Source: JBGQBN01 sp041494805 (GTDB lineage Bacteria; Acidobacteriota; Terriglobia; Terriglobales; Acidobacteriaceae). From it: a DNA stretch of 23,368 nucleotides. Below the pieces are notes generated by a model. The model was not told the origin of the DNA and made no database searches. It saw only the letters and a list, made by a program, of their open reading frames with translations. Shown here one piece after another: positions 17,016-23,130 of the stretch (the first letter of the stretch is position 1; the number at the start of each line of letters is the position of its first letter). A program made the position numbers and the translations under genes. The stretch spans positions 1 through 23,368 of the forward strand of contig JBGQBN010000064.1 of assembly GCA_041494805.1 (NCBI GenBank), in the 5' to 3' direction.

Positions 17016-17044
17016 GGCCCGTCTAATTGCGGCCCGTCTCATTG
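17016..17044 (+). repeat. Two-copy direct repeat upstream of tRNA-Arg
   Basis: GGCCCGTCTAATTG (17016-17029) and GGCCCGTCTCATTG (17031-17044) differ at one base and sit one base apart, about 40 bases before the tRNA. The 132-base gap 16953-17084 otherwise shows only a 5-bp stem GGAGC/GCTCC near 17048-17060. Confidence 0.5.
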
Positions 17045-17084
17045 ATGGAGCAAAGCTCCGGATGTAGACTGGAATGACGGGTGC

Positions 17085-17161
17085 GCGCCCGTAGCTCAGC
17101 TGGATAGAGCGATTGCCTCCGGAGCAATAGGTCGGGAGTTCGAATCTCTCCGGGCGCGCCA
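17085..17161 (+). tRNA. tRNA-Arg (anticodon CCG)
   Basis: 77 bases including an encoded CCA end. The acceptor arms GCGCCCG (17085-17091) and CGGGCGC (17151-17157) pair perfectly, followed by discriminator G and CCA. The D-arm region is GCTCAGCTGGATAGAGC. The anticodon stem ATTGC/GCAAT encloses the loop CTCCGGA, giving anticodon CCG, which reads the CGG arginine codon. The T-arm holds the standard GTTCGAATC. Confidence 0.96.
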
Positions 17162-17180
17162 GATTTCAATAGTTTACGGC

Positions 17181-17278
17181 GTGAACAATCTGTTGCGTGC
17201 TTTATCCATTACGCCGGCGGTTTAGAGGGCGGGTTGCAGGTCCACAGTTCACTGCTTAATATAGTTCTGCACGATTGA
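17181..17278 (+). pseudogene. 3'-end remnant of a Crp/Fnr-family regulator gene
   Basis: The last 17 codons (17228-17278) match the end of the intact regulator (18577-18627) at 45 of 51 bases. The encoded ends read GLQVHSSLLNIVLHD and GLQVHSSLLNVVLHD, and five of the six base changes are silent or in the stop codon. Homology continues upstream as FIHYAGG against FIHYNGG, with a 12-base tandem duplication inserted (GGLEGGLQ against GGLQ). Before that a GTGAAC segment aligns to the ATGAAC of the intact copy but is out of frame. Nothing of the sensor domain remains: the tRNA gene ends 20 bases upstream. It is a decayed paralogue and cannot make a regulator. Confidence 0.75.
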
Positions 17279-17394
17279 GTATCTGCGTGAATGCGGCCAA
17301 AATCCTGGGCGCATCTCCCCTTGCAACGGTAGAAGGTGACGGGTAGAACCCGACTCAGCAACCTGGCTTTGTCGCTCCACGGTGCCTTGGCCCG

Positions 17395-17721
17395 CTACTC
17401 GGGTGTTCCAGCGTCCTTGGCGGCATCGGCGCGCCAAACGTACAGGTATTTGTCGTCGCTCGACGTTATCACGGGGATCTTTTTCTCTCGCGTTGCGCGG
17501 TTCAAAGCTGACCGGAGATTCTGCATCTTCTCGCCGTCCAGACTGCTCAGCGGGATTTTAACCGCTTGCTGGGCGGTCAGTTTTGAAAGGTCGCCAAGAA
17601 TGTCCGAAACCGCCTTCCGATGTTTTCCTTTGCGGCCCTGCGGAACATCGGACCGACTCACCGCAGAGTAGTGCAATTCCCGCCCGTTTCCGTTGTGTCC
17701 CCCTTTTCCGTTGCGTCCCAT
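17395..17721 (-). CDS. Small basic protein of unknown function
   Basis: 108 residues from the ATG at 17721, chosen because AAGGGGAG lies just upstream. The frame is open to 18009, but the extra 96 residues are low-complexity, lack a ribosome site and cross the promoter region of the divergent regulator. The N-terminus is rich in Gly, Asn, Arg and Lys (MGRNGKGGHNGNGRELHY). The middle looks helical (AVSDILGDLSKLTAQQAVKI) with RSALNRATREKK, and the end is strand-like (VITSSDDKYLYVWRA). No signal peptide or membrane segment is present. I recall similar unnamed small proteins in acidobacteria but no function; nucleic-acid binding is possible from charge. Three AATCGTA repeats precede it. Confidence 0.7.
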   Translation of the reverse strand: MGRNGKGGHNGNGRELHYSAVSRSDVPQGRKGKHRKAVSDILGDLSKLTAQQAVKIPLSSLDGEKMQNLRSALNRATREKKIPVITSSDDKYLYVWRADAAKDAGTPE

Positions 17722-17742
17722 GGCGGCTCCCCTTTCCTCTGG

Positions 17743-17785
17743 AATCGTATCCGTACGCCGGAAATCGTATCGCAAAGAATCGTAA
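17743..17785 (-). promoter_or_regulatory. Three AATCGTA direct repeats upstream of the small basic protein gene
   Basis: AATCGTA occurs at 17743-17749, 17763-17769 and 17779-17785 on the plus strand (TACGATT on the gene strand), spaced 20 and 16 bases apart and 22-64 bases before the start codon. Repeated heptamers at about two helical turns suggest a multi-site operator. The rest of the divergent gap 17722-17949 shows no clear promoter. Confidence 0.4.
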
Positions 17786-17949
17786 ACTGCAACTGAAACT
17801 CTATGGGATTGCGGGCGATCTGCATTCGGTGGCATCGCACCGCCCCCGTACGCTTGCTCCAAGTTACGTATTTTCAGAAAGATGCGCTGCCTGCGTTGCA
17901 CTAAGACTTGATAAGAATTCACCCCTATAACCCAAGCTGCGCTAGTGTG

Positions 17950-18627
17950 ATGGCATCGATGATGACTCCTGTTACCTTGTCCAAGACGACGCGTGATTTC
18001 AATCCGCACTTATTCCTCGCGACCATCGGCGAGGGCAGGAGAATCCTGTCTTTTCCCAAGAAGCAAACAATCTTTGCGCAAGGGGACGTGGCCGATGCAG
18101 TGCTTTACATCCAGAAAGGCCAGGTGAGACTCACGGTGGTATCGAAGAATGGCAAGGAAGCAACCCTCGGGATATTAACGGAAGGCAACTTTTTCGGGGA
18201 AGGTTGCCTTGCCGGACAGGTCCTCCGCATGGGGTCGGCAACGGCAATGACGGATTGCGAGATTCTGCGGATCGAGAAGAGAGCGATGATGAATGCGCTG
18301 CATCGGGAACCCGCCTTTTCCGATGTGTTCGTGGCGTATTTGCTGGCGCGCAATATCCGTTTTGAAGAGGACCTGGTTGACCAACTGTTTAATTCCAGCG
18401 AAAAGAGACTGGCCCGTGTGCTCCTTATGCTTGCCCATTTTGGCAAGGAAGGAGTGCCCGAGACCGTGGTTCCGAAGATCAGTCAGGAGACCCTGGCAGA
18501 GATGGTCGGCACAACCCGCTCGCGAGTCAGCTTTTTCATGAACCGGTTCAGGAAATTGGGATTCATTCACTACAACGGCGGGCTGCAAGTCCACAGTTCA
18601 CTGCTGAATGTAGTTCTACACGATTAA
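17950..18627 (+). CDS. Crp/Fnr-family transcriptional regulator
   Basis: 225 residues from ATG 17950. The upstream frame to TTG 17908 and the in-frame ATGs at 17959 and 17962 are alternatives, and no Shine-Dalgarno sequence favours any of them. Residues about 25-135 form a cyclic-nucleotide-binding-like domain (FAQGDVADAVLYIQKGQVRL, then GILTEGNFFGEGCLAGQ). A long dimer helix follows (about 138-165). The C-terminal winged HTH has the recognition segment ISQETLAEMVGTTRSRVSFF (177-196). The FGE-type loop resembles a cAMP-type pocket, but the usual Arg-Ser phosphate clamp is not obvious. There is no N-terminal Cys cluster, so it is not an iron-sulphur FNR. The effector and targets are unknown. 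A partial copy of its 3' end lies after tRNA-Arg. Confidence 0.88.
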   Translation: MASMMTPVTLSKTTRDFNPHLFLATIGEGRRILSFPKKQTIFAQGDVADAVLYIQKGQVRLTVVSKNGKEATLGILTEGNFFGEGCLAGQVLRMGSATAMTDCEILRIEKRAMMNALHREPAFSDVFVAYLLARNIRFEEDLVDQLFNSSEKRLARVLLMLAHFGKEGVPETVVPKISQETLAEMVGTTRSRVSFFMNRFRKLGFIHYNGGLQVHSSLLNVVLHD

Positions 18628-18637
18628 CTCTTCCCAA

Positions 18638-18814
18638 TCAACCATAGTGCTGTCTGTACCCTGCGACCTTACTTGGCGTGCCCAACGGAGTAGCATCCGT
18701 AATTTGGTAGTCCTTGTAGACAATGGTGAAATAGGCATGGCCTCCCAGTCGAATAGCGCAGGTGCTTCGATTGGACACCGGGAGCCAGAAATTACCCACT
18801 CTCGCGCAGACCTG
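18638..18814 (-). pseudogene. C-terminal coding remnant of an exported or surface protein
   Basis: The minus strand is open here and reads as coherent protein: VGNFWLPVSNRSTCAIRLGG, then HAYFTIVYKDYQITDATPLG, ending at TGA 18638. No usable start codon with a ribosome site exists; the frame runs upstream through the terminator hairpin to the stop of the OmpA-family gene. The FWLP, SNRS and KDYQIT strand pattern reminds me of the ends of acidobacterial outer-membrane or periplasmic proteins, from memory. It is best read as the 3' end of a gene whose body was deleted. A chance open frame remains possible. Confidence 0.4.
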
Positions 18815-18836
18815 TTCCTTCTTTAAGTCTCTTCCA

Positions 18837-18873
18837 CAAGAAAAGGCCGGCCAAGTGATGAACTCGGCCGACC
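18837..18873 (-). terminator. Rho-independent terminator of the OmpA-family gene
   Basis: Just after the OmpA-family stop, the minus-strand RNA folds into an 11-bp stem with two G-U pairs. The arms are 18863-18873 and 18845-18855, with the 7-base loop TTCATCA between them, followed directly by TTTTCTT (18844-18838). Confidence 0.75.
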
Positions 18874-18904
18874 CCTCCTTATGTGTTACACCCTTCGGCC
18901 TGGC

Positions 18905-20707
18905 TTATGGCTGAGCCGCAGGCTTTGCCTTTTTCTTTGTTGCGGGCCTTGGCGTCTTTTTGGTTCCTTCCTGCTTGAGCAGAGTCAAGGAATCCGCAGC
19001 GTTGAACGGGTATTGGCGGACGGACTGTTGACCAGTGGTACTCAGAGTGACGTCTACGCGCCGATTGCTCGCCAGGATGATGGTTTGCATGTTCTTGAGG
19101 ATTCTCTGGTGCTCTTCGGGAGTCAACTCGGGATTCTGCTCAACTGCATCTCGCACCTGGGCATCGGAAAGGTTTTGTTCTTTGCCAAACGCCTTGGTTT
19201 CGATGCTTGCGTCGGGAACGCCGTGTTCGATCAAGAAGTGCCTGGTGCGCTCGACACGCCGTTCGGAGAGCGCTTGATTATATTCCACGGAGCCCCGTGG
19301 GTCGGCATGGCTTCCGAGAATCAAGTGGGCATCCGGCTTGATCTCCAGATATTTCCGGAAATCGCCAGCCAGCGAAAGAAGGGTTTGCTGCTGACTGGCA
19401 AGCAGGCCGCCATCGGGATTCTGGACGGTAGGCTGGGCCGTCGGAAAGTAAATGCTGTGCAAGGCCAGTCTGGCTTCGAGTTGCCTGACCTCAGGCGAAA
19501 CCGGTGGGTTCTCCACCGCCACCAGGGTCGTAGCCTGAATATTCAGGCCACGGGAATCGGTGCAGGTCGCACTTACCGTGATCGGTCCCGGGGACGCACC
19601 GGCGGTGTTCAGGGTAGCTGTATTGCCGTTGCCGCTGATGCTGCCACCTGGGGCACTCCAACCGCCAACGGTCACAGCAACATTATCGGGGCTGGTGCAG
19701 TTACAAGTAATCGCCGCGCTTCCACCCGCCTGCAAGCTTGCCGGATTCGCCGTGCATGACATCGCCGGCGGATTCTTCGGCGGCTCCTTCACCGTGAAGT
19801 TCGAGCTGCAGCTCGCTTCCCCGCCCTTCTTCATCTTGGGATCCGACACGTGCGCGGTCACGGTGTAGCTGCCACCCGCGACGCCATTGGTGTCGACGGT
19901 TGCCGTGGTATCTTTCCCACTCACCGTCCCGCCTGTGCTGCTCCAGGTGTAAGTCAGCGTGTGGTTGGGATTGAAGTTGCTGGCCGTCGCACTGGCGGCG
20001 ACCGGCTCCCCGACCATGACCTCACTGGGCGTCACCGAGCAGCTCGCGGCCACCGGCGCAGCGGGTCCGCCACCACCAAACATAAACACCAAGCCACTCT
20101 GCAGTCTCACACCTTCGACTGTGGTGCTGGGAACAATCGACGAGGCACCAAAATGGTGATTGGAAACTGCATAGTCTCCCTGGATCAAACGCAGGCCAAA
20201 ATGTTTGCTCAGGGGGACGTCAATTCCACCCCCGCCTATAAACCCGACCCGATTATCGCTGCCGAAGGTGTCGGAACTAAGGCGATGCCAGCCCACCATT
20301 GCCTCAATGAAGGGAGCAAAATGCGCTCTGCGAAAGGTCAGCTTAGGTCCCACGGAGACGTTGTAAAAGCCGGCGTCGTCAAGTCTGTCCAGTCCGTCCT
20401 CACCGCTGCCCCAATGCCCACTGCTATCGACGGTCAATCCGAACCAGCGGTTGAAGTTGTAGGTGACGCTGGCACCGATGCCCCGCGGATTCGATTCCAA
20501 ACGACTGCTCACCGGAACTAATCCTCCGGGAAGCATGCCGTGCACATCGGTGCCGGGATAGAAGAAAGAATATCCGCCGAAAAGCTCCCATTGGGGAGGA
20601 GGCTGATCCTGCGCTGCCGCGAGCGTGCCAGCGCCACACAGGACGGCAAATGCCGCCAACAGCGTTGCCGCGACAAGGCCACGATGGCTCTGAGAGTGAG
20701 ATGACAT
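18905..20707 (-). CDS. OmpA-family outer-membrane protein with beta-barrel, Ig/PKD-like domains and Lys-rich tail
   Basis: 600 residues, with GGAGGAA about eight bases before the ATG. A signal peptide ends near residue 32. Residues about 38-215 look like a small outer-membrane barrel (WELFGGYSFFYPGTD, VTYNFNRWFGLTVD, FAPFIEAMVGWHRLS, LQSGLVFMFGGGG). Two Ig/PKD-like repeats follow (about 225-310 and 320-400; SYTVTAHVSD, TVSATCTDSRG), each starting with a Cys-containing strand. An OmpA/Pal-type peptidoglycan-binding domain occupies about 415-560, with ILGSHADPRGSVEYNQALSE, then RRVERTRHFL. The end is very basic (KKTPRPATKKKAKPA). It probably ties the outer membrane to the wall. The gene lies after the ice-binding-like lipoprotein gene on the same strand. 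Confidence 0.88.
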   Translation of the reverse strand: MSSHSQSHRGLVAATLLAAFAVLCGAGTLAAAQDQPPPQWELFGGYSFFYPGTDVHGMLPGGLVPVSSRLESNPRGIGASVTYNFNRWFGLTVDSSGHWGSGEDGLDRLDDAGFYNVSVGPKLTFRRAHFAPFIEAMVGWHRLSSDTFGSDNRVGFIGGGGIDVPLSKHFGLRLIQGDYAVSNHHFGASSIVPSTTVEGVRLQSGLVFMFGGGGPAAPVAASCSVTPSEVMVGEPVAASATASNFNPNHTLTYTWSSTGGTVSGKDTTATVDTNGVAGGSYTVTAHVSDPKMKKGGEASCSSNFTVKEPPKNPPAMSCTANPASLQAGGSAAITCNCTSPDNVAVTVGGWSAPGGSISGNGNTATLNTAGASPGPITVSATCTDSRGLNIQATTLVAVENPPVSPEVRQLEARLALHSIYFPTAQPTVQNPDGGLLASQQQTLLSLAGDFRKYLEIKPDAHLILGSHADPRGSVEYNQALSERRVERTRHFLIEHGVPDASIETKAFGKEQNLSDAQVRDAVEQNPELTPEEHQRILKNMQTIILASNRRVDVTLSTTGQQSVRQYPFNAADSLTLLKQEGTKKTPRPATKKKAKPAAQP

Positions 20708-20762
20708 AGGAAAATTCCTCCGAACTTGATGACTTGAAAATCCTGCTTCCAGCCCGGCCCCC

Positions 20763-20791
20763 TAGTGGGCCAGCCTCAAGCTGGCCCACTA
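20763..20791 (-). repeat. Perfect 12-bp stem-loop between lipoprotein and OmpA-family genes
   Basis: TAGTGGGCCAGC (20763-20774) and GCTGGCCCACTA (20780-20791) form a perfect 12-bp stem around loop CTCAA. It starts 15 bases after the lipoprotein stop on the minus strand and has no T-run. The outer TAGTG and CACTA are the same as those flanking the hairpin at 9853-9874. Confidence 0.6.
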
Positions 20792-20805
20792 CAGGATGTC
20801 CATGG

Positions 20806-22176
20806 TTAGGGGTCAGTGATCGTATTGCTGTCCAATGTGACCGCGCCATTGCGGGCTAACGCTCTGCCTTGCAGGCTGGCACCGGTATCCAACGTGATCG
20901 ATTGGAGGGCCATGATCGTTCCCATAAAGATGGAGTTCGTCCCAAGCGTGGCTGAGCTGCCGACCTGCCAGAAGATGTTCCTAGCCTGGGCGCCTCCCGC
21001 AAGAACCACTTGGGTGGAGCCTATCGTCGTCAGCGTGGAACCAACCTGGAAGACGAAAACAGCATTGGCATCGCCTTGGGCATCGAGCGTGACATTTCCA
21101 GCCGAGAGCATGACCGTGCTGGCGTTCGTGTACACTCCGGGCGTGAAGGTCAGCCCGCTCATGTCTCCGGGCAGAACCGCACCTCCCGGCAGTCCGGCGG
21201 CGTAGTTATAGGCTGCGGTCAGATCCAGTTGTGCCTGTGCAGCGATCGGATCGGTTACGTGCATGACCGCAGGCGGGGTCAGTGTTCCCGGTGGGAATCC
21301 TGTGACTGCGGACCCTGGACTAAGCCCAAGGTCTCCACCGGTGATGGTGGTTGGGCCGGTGTTAGTAACGGTGGATCCAGCCAAGATCTTGAAATTACCG
21401 GCGGATTTCAATGGTACCGGCGCCTGGCATGGTACCGCGGAGGTAGTGAAACTCCAGGTGAAGTTACTGGCCAATCCGTTGCCGGAAAGGTCCTGGGCCC
21501 CGGTCGTAATCGTGGCCGTGTACAGGGTGTCCAAGGCAAGAGGCGCGGTTGGAGTAAAGATCGCAGTCAGGTTTGGCACATCGTAGGTGACTGTTCCTGC
21601 CGCACCCGGCCCTGCGAGTGTGAAGGTGCTGGCATTTATCGTCGAAGGGTTCATCGCTTCGCTAAAGGTGGCGGTAACAGTCGTGTTGGGACATGCCCCA
21701 TCAGCAGGGGTGACGGAAACCACTGTCGGCGCGCCTGCCCCTGAGCAGGTCGCAATGCCGGTAGTGAAGCTCCACACAAAATTACTCGCGAGCGCATTGC
21801 CAAACAAATCCCTGGCCCCGGTGGTAATCATGGCGCCAAAGAGGGTGTTCAGTGCGAGACTGCCCGAGGGCGTAAAGATCGCGGTGTGGCTCGCGGAATC
21901 ATAGGTAACCTGCCCCGGCACGGCTGCGCTATTCGGACCGGTCAAGGTGAAGGTTGAGGCATTGATGGTCGACGGATTCATAGCCTCGCTGAAGGTGGCC
22001 GTGACTATGGTGTTGGCACATGCACCGACGGCGCCATCCGGAGGCGCCACGGAAATCACGGTAGGCGGGGTCAGGCCTGGGGCCCCGGCGGTGTTGTCCG
22101 GATCGTTGCATCCGGTGGCGAAAATCAGCAGCAGAAATGCTGTGAACCAGATCTTGGAATTGCCGTATCTACGCAT
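20806..22176 (-). CDS. Lipoprotein with two Big_5-like domains and a C-terminal ice-binding-like (DUF3494) domain
   Basis: 456 residues from ATG 22176, chosen because AAGG lies nine bases upstream; ATG 22182 is an alternative, and the longer frame to 22257 would displace the signal. The N-terminus is a lipoprotein signal with lipobox FATGC (Cys23). Two similar Ig-like (Big_5/SbsA) domains follow at about 37-140 and 147-245, each containing TATFSEAMNPSTINASTFTL and a WSFTT end. Residues about 255-456 match the DUF3494 ice-binding-like fold: AGNFKILAGSTVTNTGPTTI, GSAVTGFPPG, LTFTPGVYTNAS, VFQVGSTLTT, NIFWQVGSSATLGTNSIF and GRALARNGAVTLDSNTI. DUF3494 proteins bind ice or act as adhesins. Here it would be anchored to the cell envelope; true ice binding is unproven. 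Confidence 0.88.
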   Translation of the reverse strand: MRRYGNSKIWFTAFLLLIFATGCNDPDNTAGAPGLTPPTVISVAPPDGAVGACANTIVTATFSEAMNPSTINASTFTLTGPNSAAVPGQVTYDSASHTAIFTPSGSLALNTLFGAMITTGARDLFGNALASNFVWSFTTGIATCSGAGAPTVVSVTPADGACPNTTVTATFSEAMNPSTINASTFTLAGPGAAGTVTYDVPNLTAIFTPTAPLALDTLYTATITTGAQDLSGNGLASNFTWSFTTSAVPCQAPVPLKSAGNFKILAGSTVTNTGPTTITGGDLGLSPGSAVTGFPPGTLTPPAVMHVTDPIAAQAQLDLTAAYNYAAGLPGGAVLPGDMSGLTFTPGVYTNASTVMLSAGNVTLDAQGDANAVFVFQVGSTLTTIGSTQVVLAGGAQARNIFWQVGSSATLGTNSIFMGTIMALQSITLDTGASLQGRALARNGAVTLDSNTITDP

Positions 22177-22272
22177 AACCATCGCCCTTCTTGTTCTCGG
22201 CGCAACTGCTGCCGTACAGTGAAATAAAAGAACCTTGGAGCGACAAAAATTTAGCACGGGGCAATTTAGGGC

Positions 22273-22409
22273 GTCTGTTCAAAATTGCTCACGTTAACCA
22301 ACCGGCAAACTGTGGGCCAATTTTTATTGAAGGTCCTGCCGCGAATTCCGTAGGGTCCTGCTTTCAGAGATTTCCGGAGACTCTGGTAAGTGATCAATAC
22401 TGAACAGAC
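22273..22409. mobile_element. MITE-like element with about 22-bp terminal inverted repeats
   Basis: The left end (22273-22294) starts GTCTGTTCAAAATTGCTCAC. The complement of the right end (22388-22409) starts GTCTGTTCAGTATTGATCAC. They agree at 18 of the first 22 positions, with the outermost nine identical. The 137-base element has no coding capacity and holds an internal direct repeat GGTCCTGC (22333-22340 and 22353-22360). No target-site duplication is evident. It accounts for much of the gene-free stretch 22177-22468; the remainder should contain the lipoprotein promoter, but I could not assign one. Confidence 0.45.
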
Positions 22410-22468
22410 CCGTCAGGACGCGTGTTTGTATTTTGGAACCTTCTTCGAAGTGCAAGCGAGAGCGTCCC

Positions 22469-22663
22469 ATGTTTACCAGCCAACGCGAAAAGTGGGCAGA
22501 CCATCACATAATTGCTCTAGTGGAATTGGATATGCAGAAAATGCGGGTGCGGTTTGTCTTGGCGCGTGAGGCGATCCGAGAACGAATGCGAGAACTGGAA
22601 CACCCCAGGGACCAAACGCAAACACGCCTGAGTGGAAGCGGGCCTAGTTCTTGCCCGTCTTGA
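22469..22663 (+). CDS. Possible small helical protein (uncertain)
   Basis: 64 residues from ATG 22469 (the frame extends to TTG 22433). The sequence is largely one charged amphipathic helix (KWADHHIIALVELDMQKMRV, then LAREAIRERMRELE) and looks protein-like, but the tail (GSGPSSCPS) overlaps the sortase reading frame in another frame. The ribosome site is weak. It may be a real small gene or the remnant of one disturbed by the changes that truncated the sortase. Confidence 0.35.
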   Translation: MFTSQREKWADHHIIALVELDMQKMRVRFVLAREAIRERMRELEHPRDQTQTRLSGSGPSSCPS

Positions 22664-23027
22664 AATCCCCAGGCTGGGAATGTCCGTCGCAGTGTTACAA
22701 GGTACAAACTCGCGAATACTGCGAGTGGGCACCGGGCATATCGAGGGAACCGTGCTTCCCGGGGATCTGGGTAATAGCGCAATCGCAGGGCACCGGGACA
22801 CCTTCTTCCGCGACTTGAAGGGCATTCGCCGGAATGACGAGATTCAACTTCAGACAGCAACCGGGTCGTTCCGCTATGAGGTGGATTGGGTGAAGGTGGT
22901 CGCTCCCGATGACATCAGTGTCTTGGCGCCCTCAACCGAATCCGCGCTCACGCTCGTGACTTGCTACCCCTTTCAGTTTTTCGGTGCCGCGCCATAGAGG
23001 TTCGTCGTACATGCGCAGAAGCATTAG
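22632..23027 (+). pseudogene. Degraded class D-like sortase, missing anchor and interrupted before the catalytic Arg
   Basis: The frame from GTG 22632 gives the sortase core: RLEIPRLGMSVAVLQGTNSR, then GHIEGTVLPGDLGNSAIAGH, then VTCYPFQFFGAAP. His54 (AGHRD) and Cys111 (TCYPF) are the expected catalytic pair. The frame then hits TAG at 22995-22997; reading on gives RFVVHAQKH and a second stop at 23027. In sortases the catalytic Arg follows the Cys by about 10-13 residues; here Arg would be at +12, directly after the TAG. The 5' end is also abnormal: an in-frame TGA precedes the GTG, no ribosome site is seen, and the usual N-terminal membrane anchor is absent. Full class D enzymes are about 200 residues or more. 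The gene is most likely inactive. Confidence 0.72.
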
Positions 23028-23130
23028 GCAGCTTGCAGCAACCGCTGCGACATGATCCGTACCTAAACTGGTCAAAAGGAGACAGTTAATCACCTCTGCT
23101 GCGCTTAAGCTGAAAGGTGAGGCAACGCTC

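Noticed and set aside
17085..17278. Prophage or integrative-element attachment site at tRNA-Arg
   Set aside because: No duplicate of the tRNA 3' end and no integrase gene are seen in the window; only a decayed regulator end follows.
17395..18009. 204-residue version of the small basic protein
   Set aside because: The extra N-terminus is low-complexity and overlaps the start and upstream region of the divergent regulator, while the internal ATG at 17721 has a strong ribosome site.
21010..21744. 244-residue plus-strand frame opposite the ice-binding-like lipoprotein
   Set aside because: It is Gly/Arg-rich with no domain, while the minus strand encodes clear DUF3494 and Ig-like domains with a lipobox.
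22995..22997. TAG as a pyrrolysine or other recoded codon in the sortase
   Set aside because: The missing membrane anchor and ribosome site at the 5' end indicate general decay, and no recoding signal is visible.
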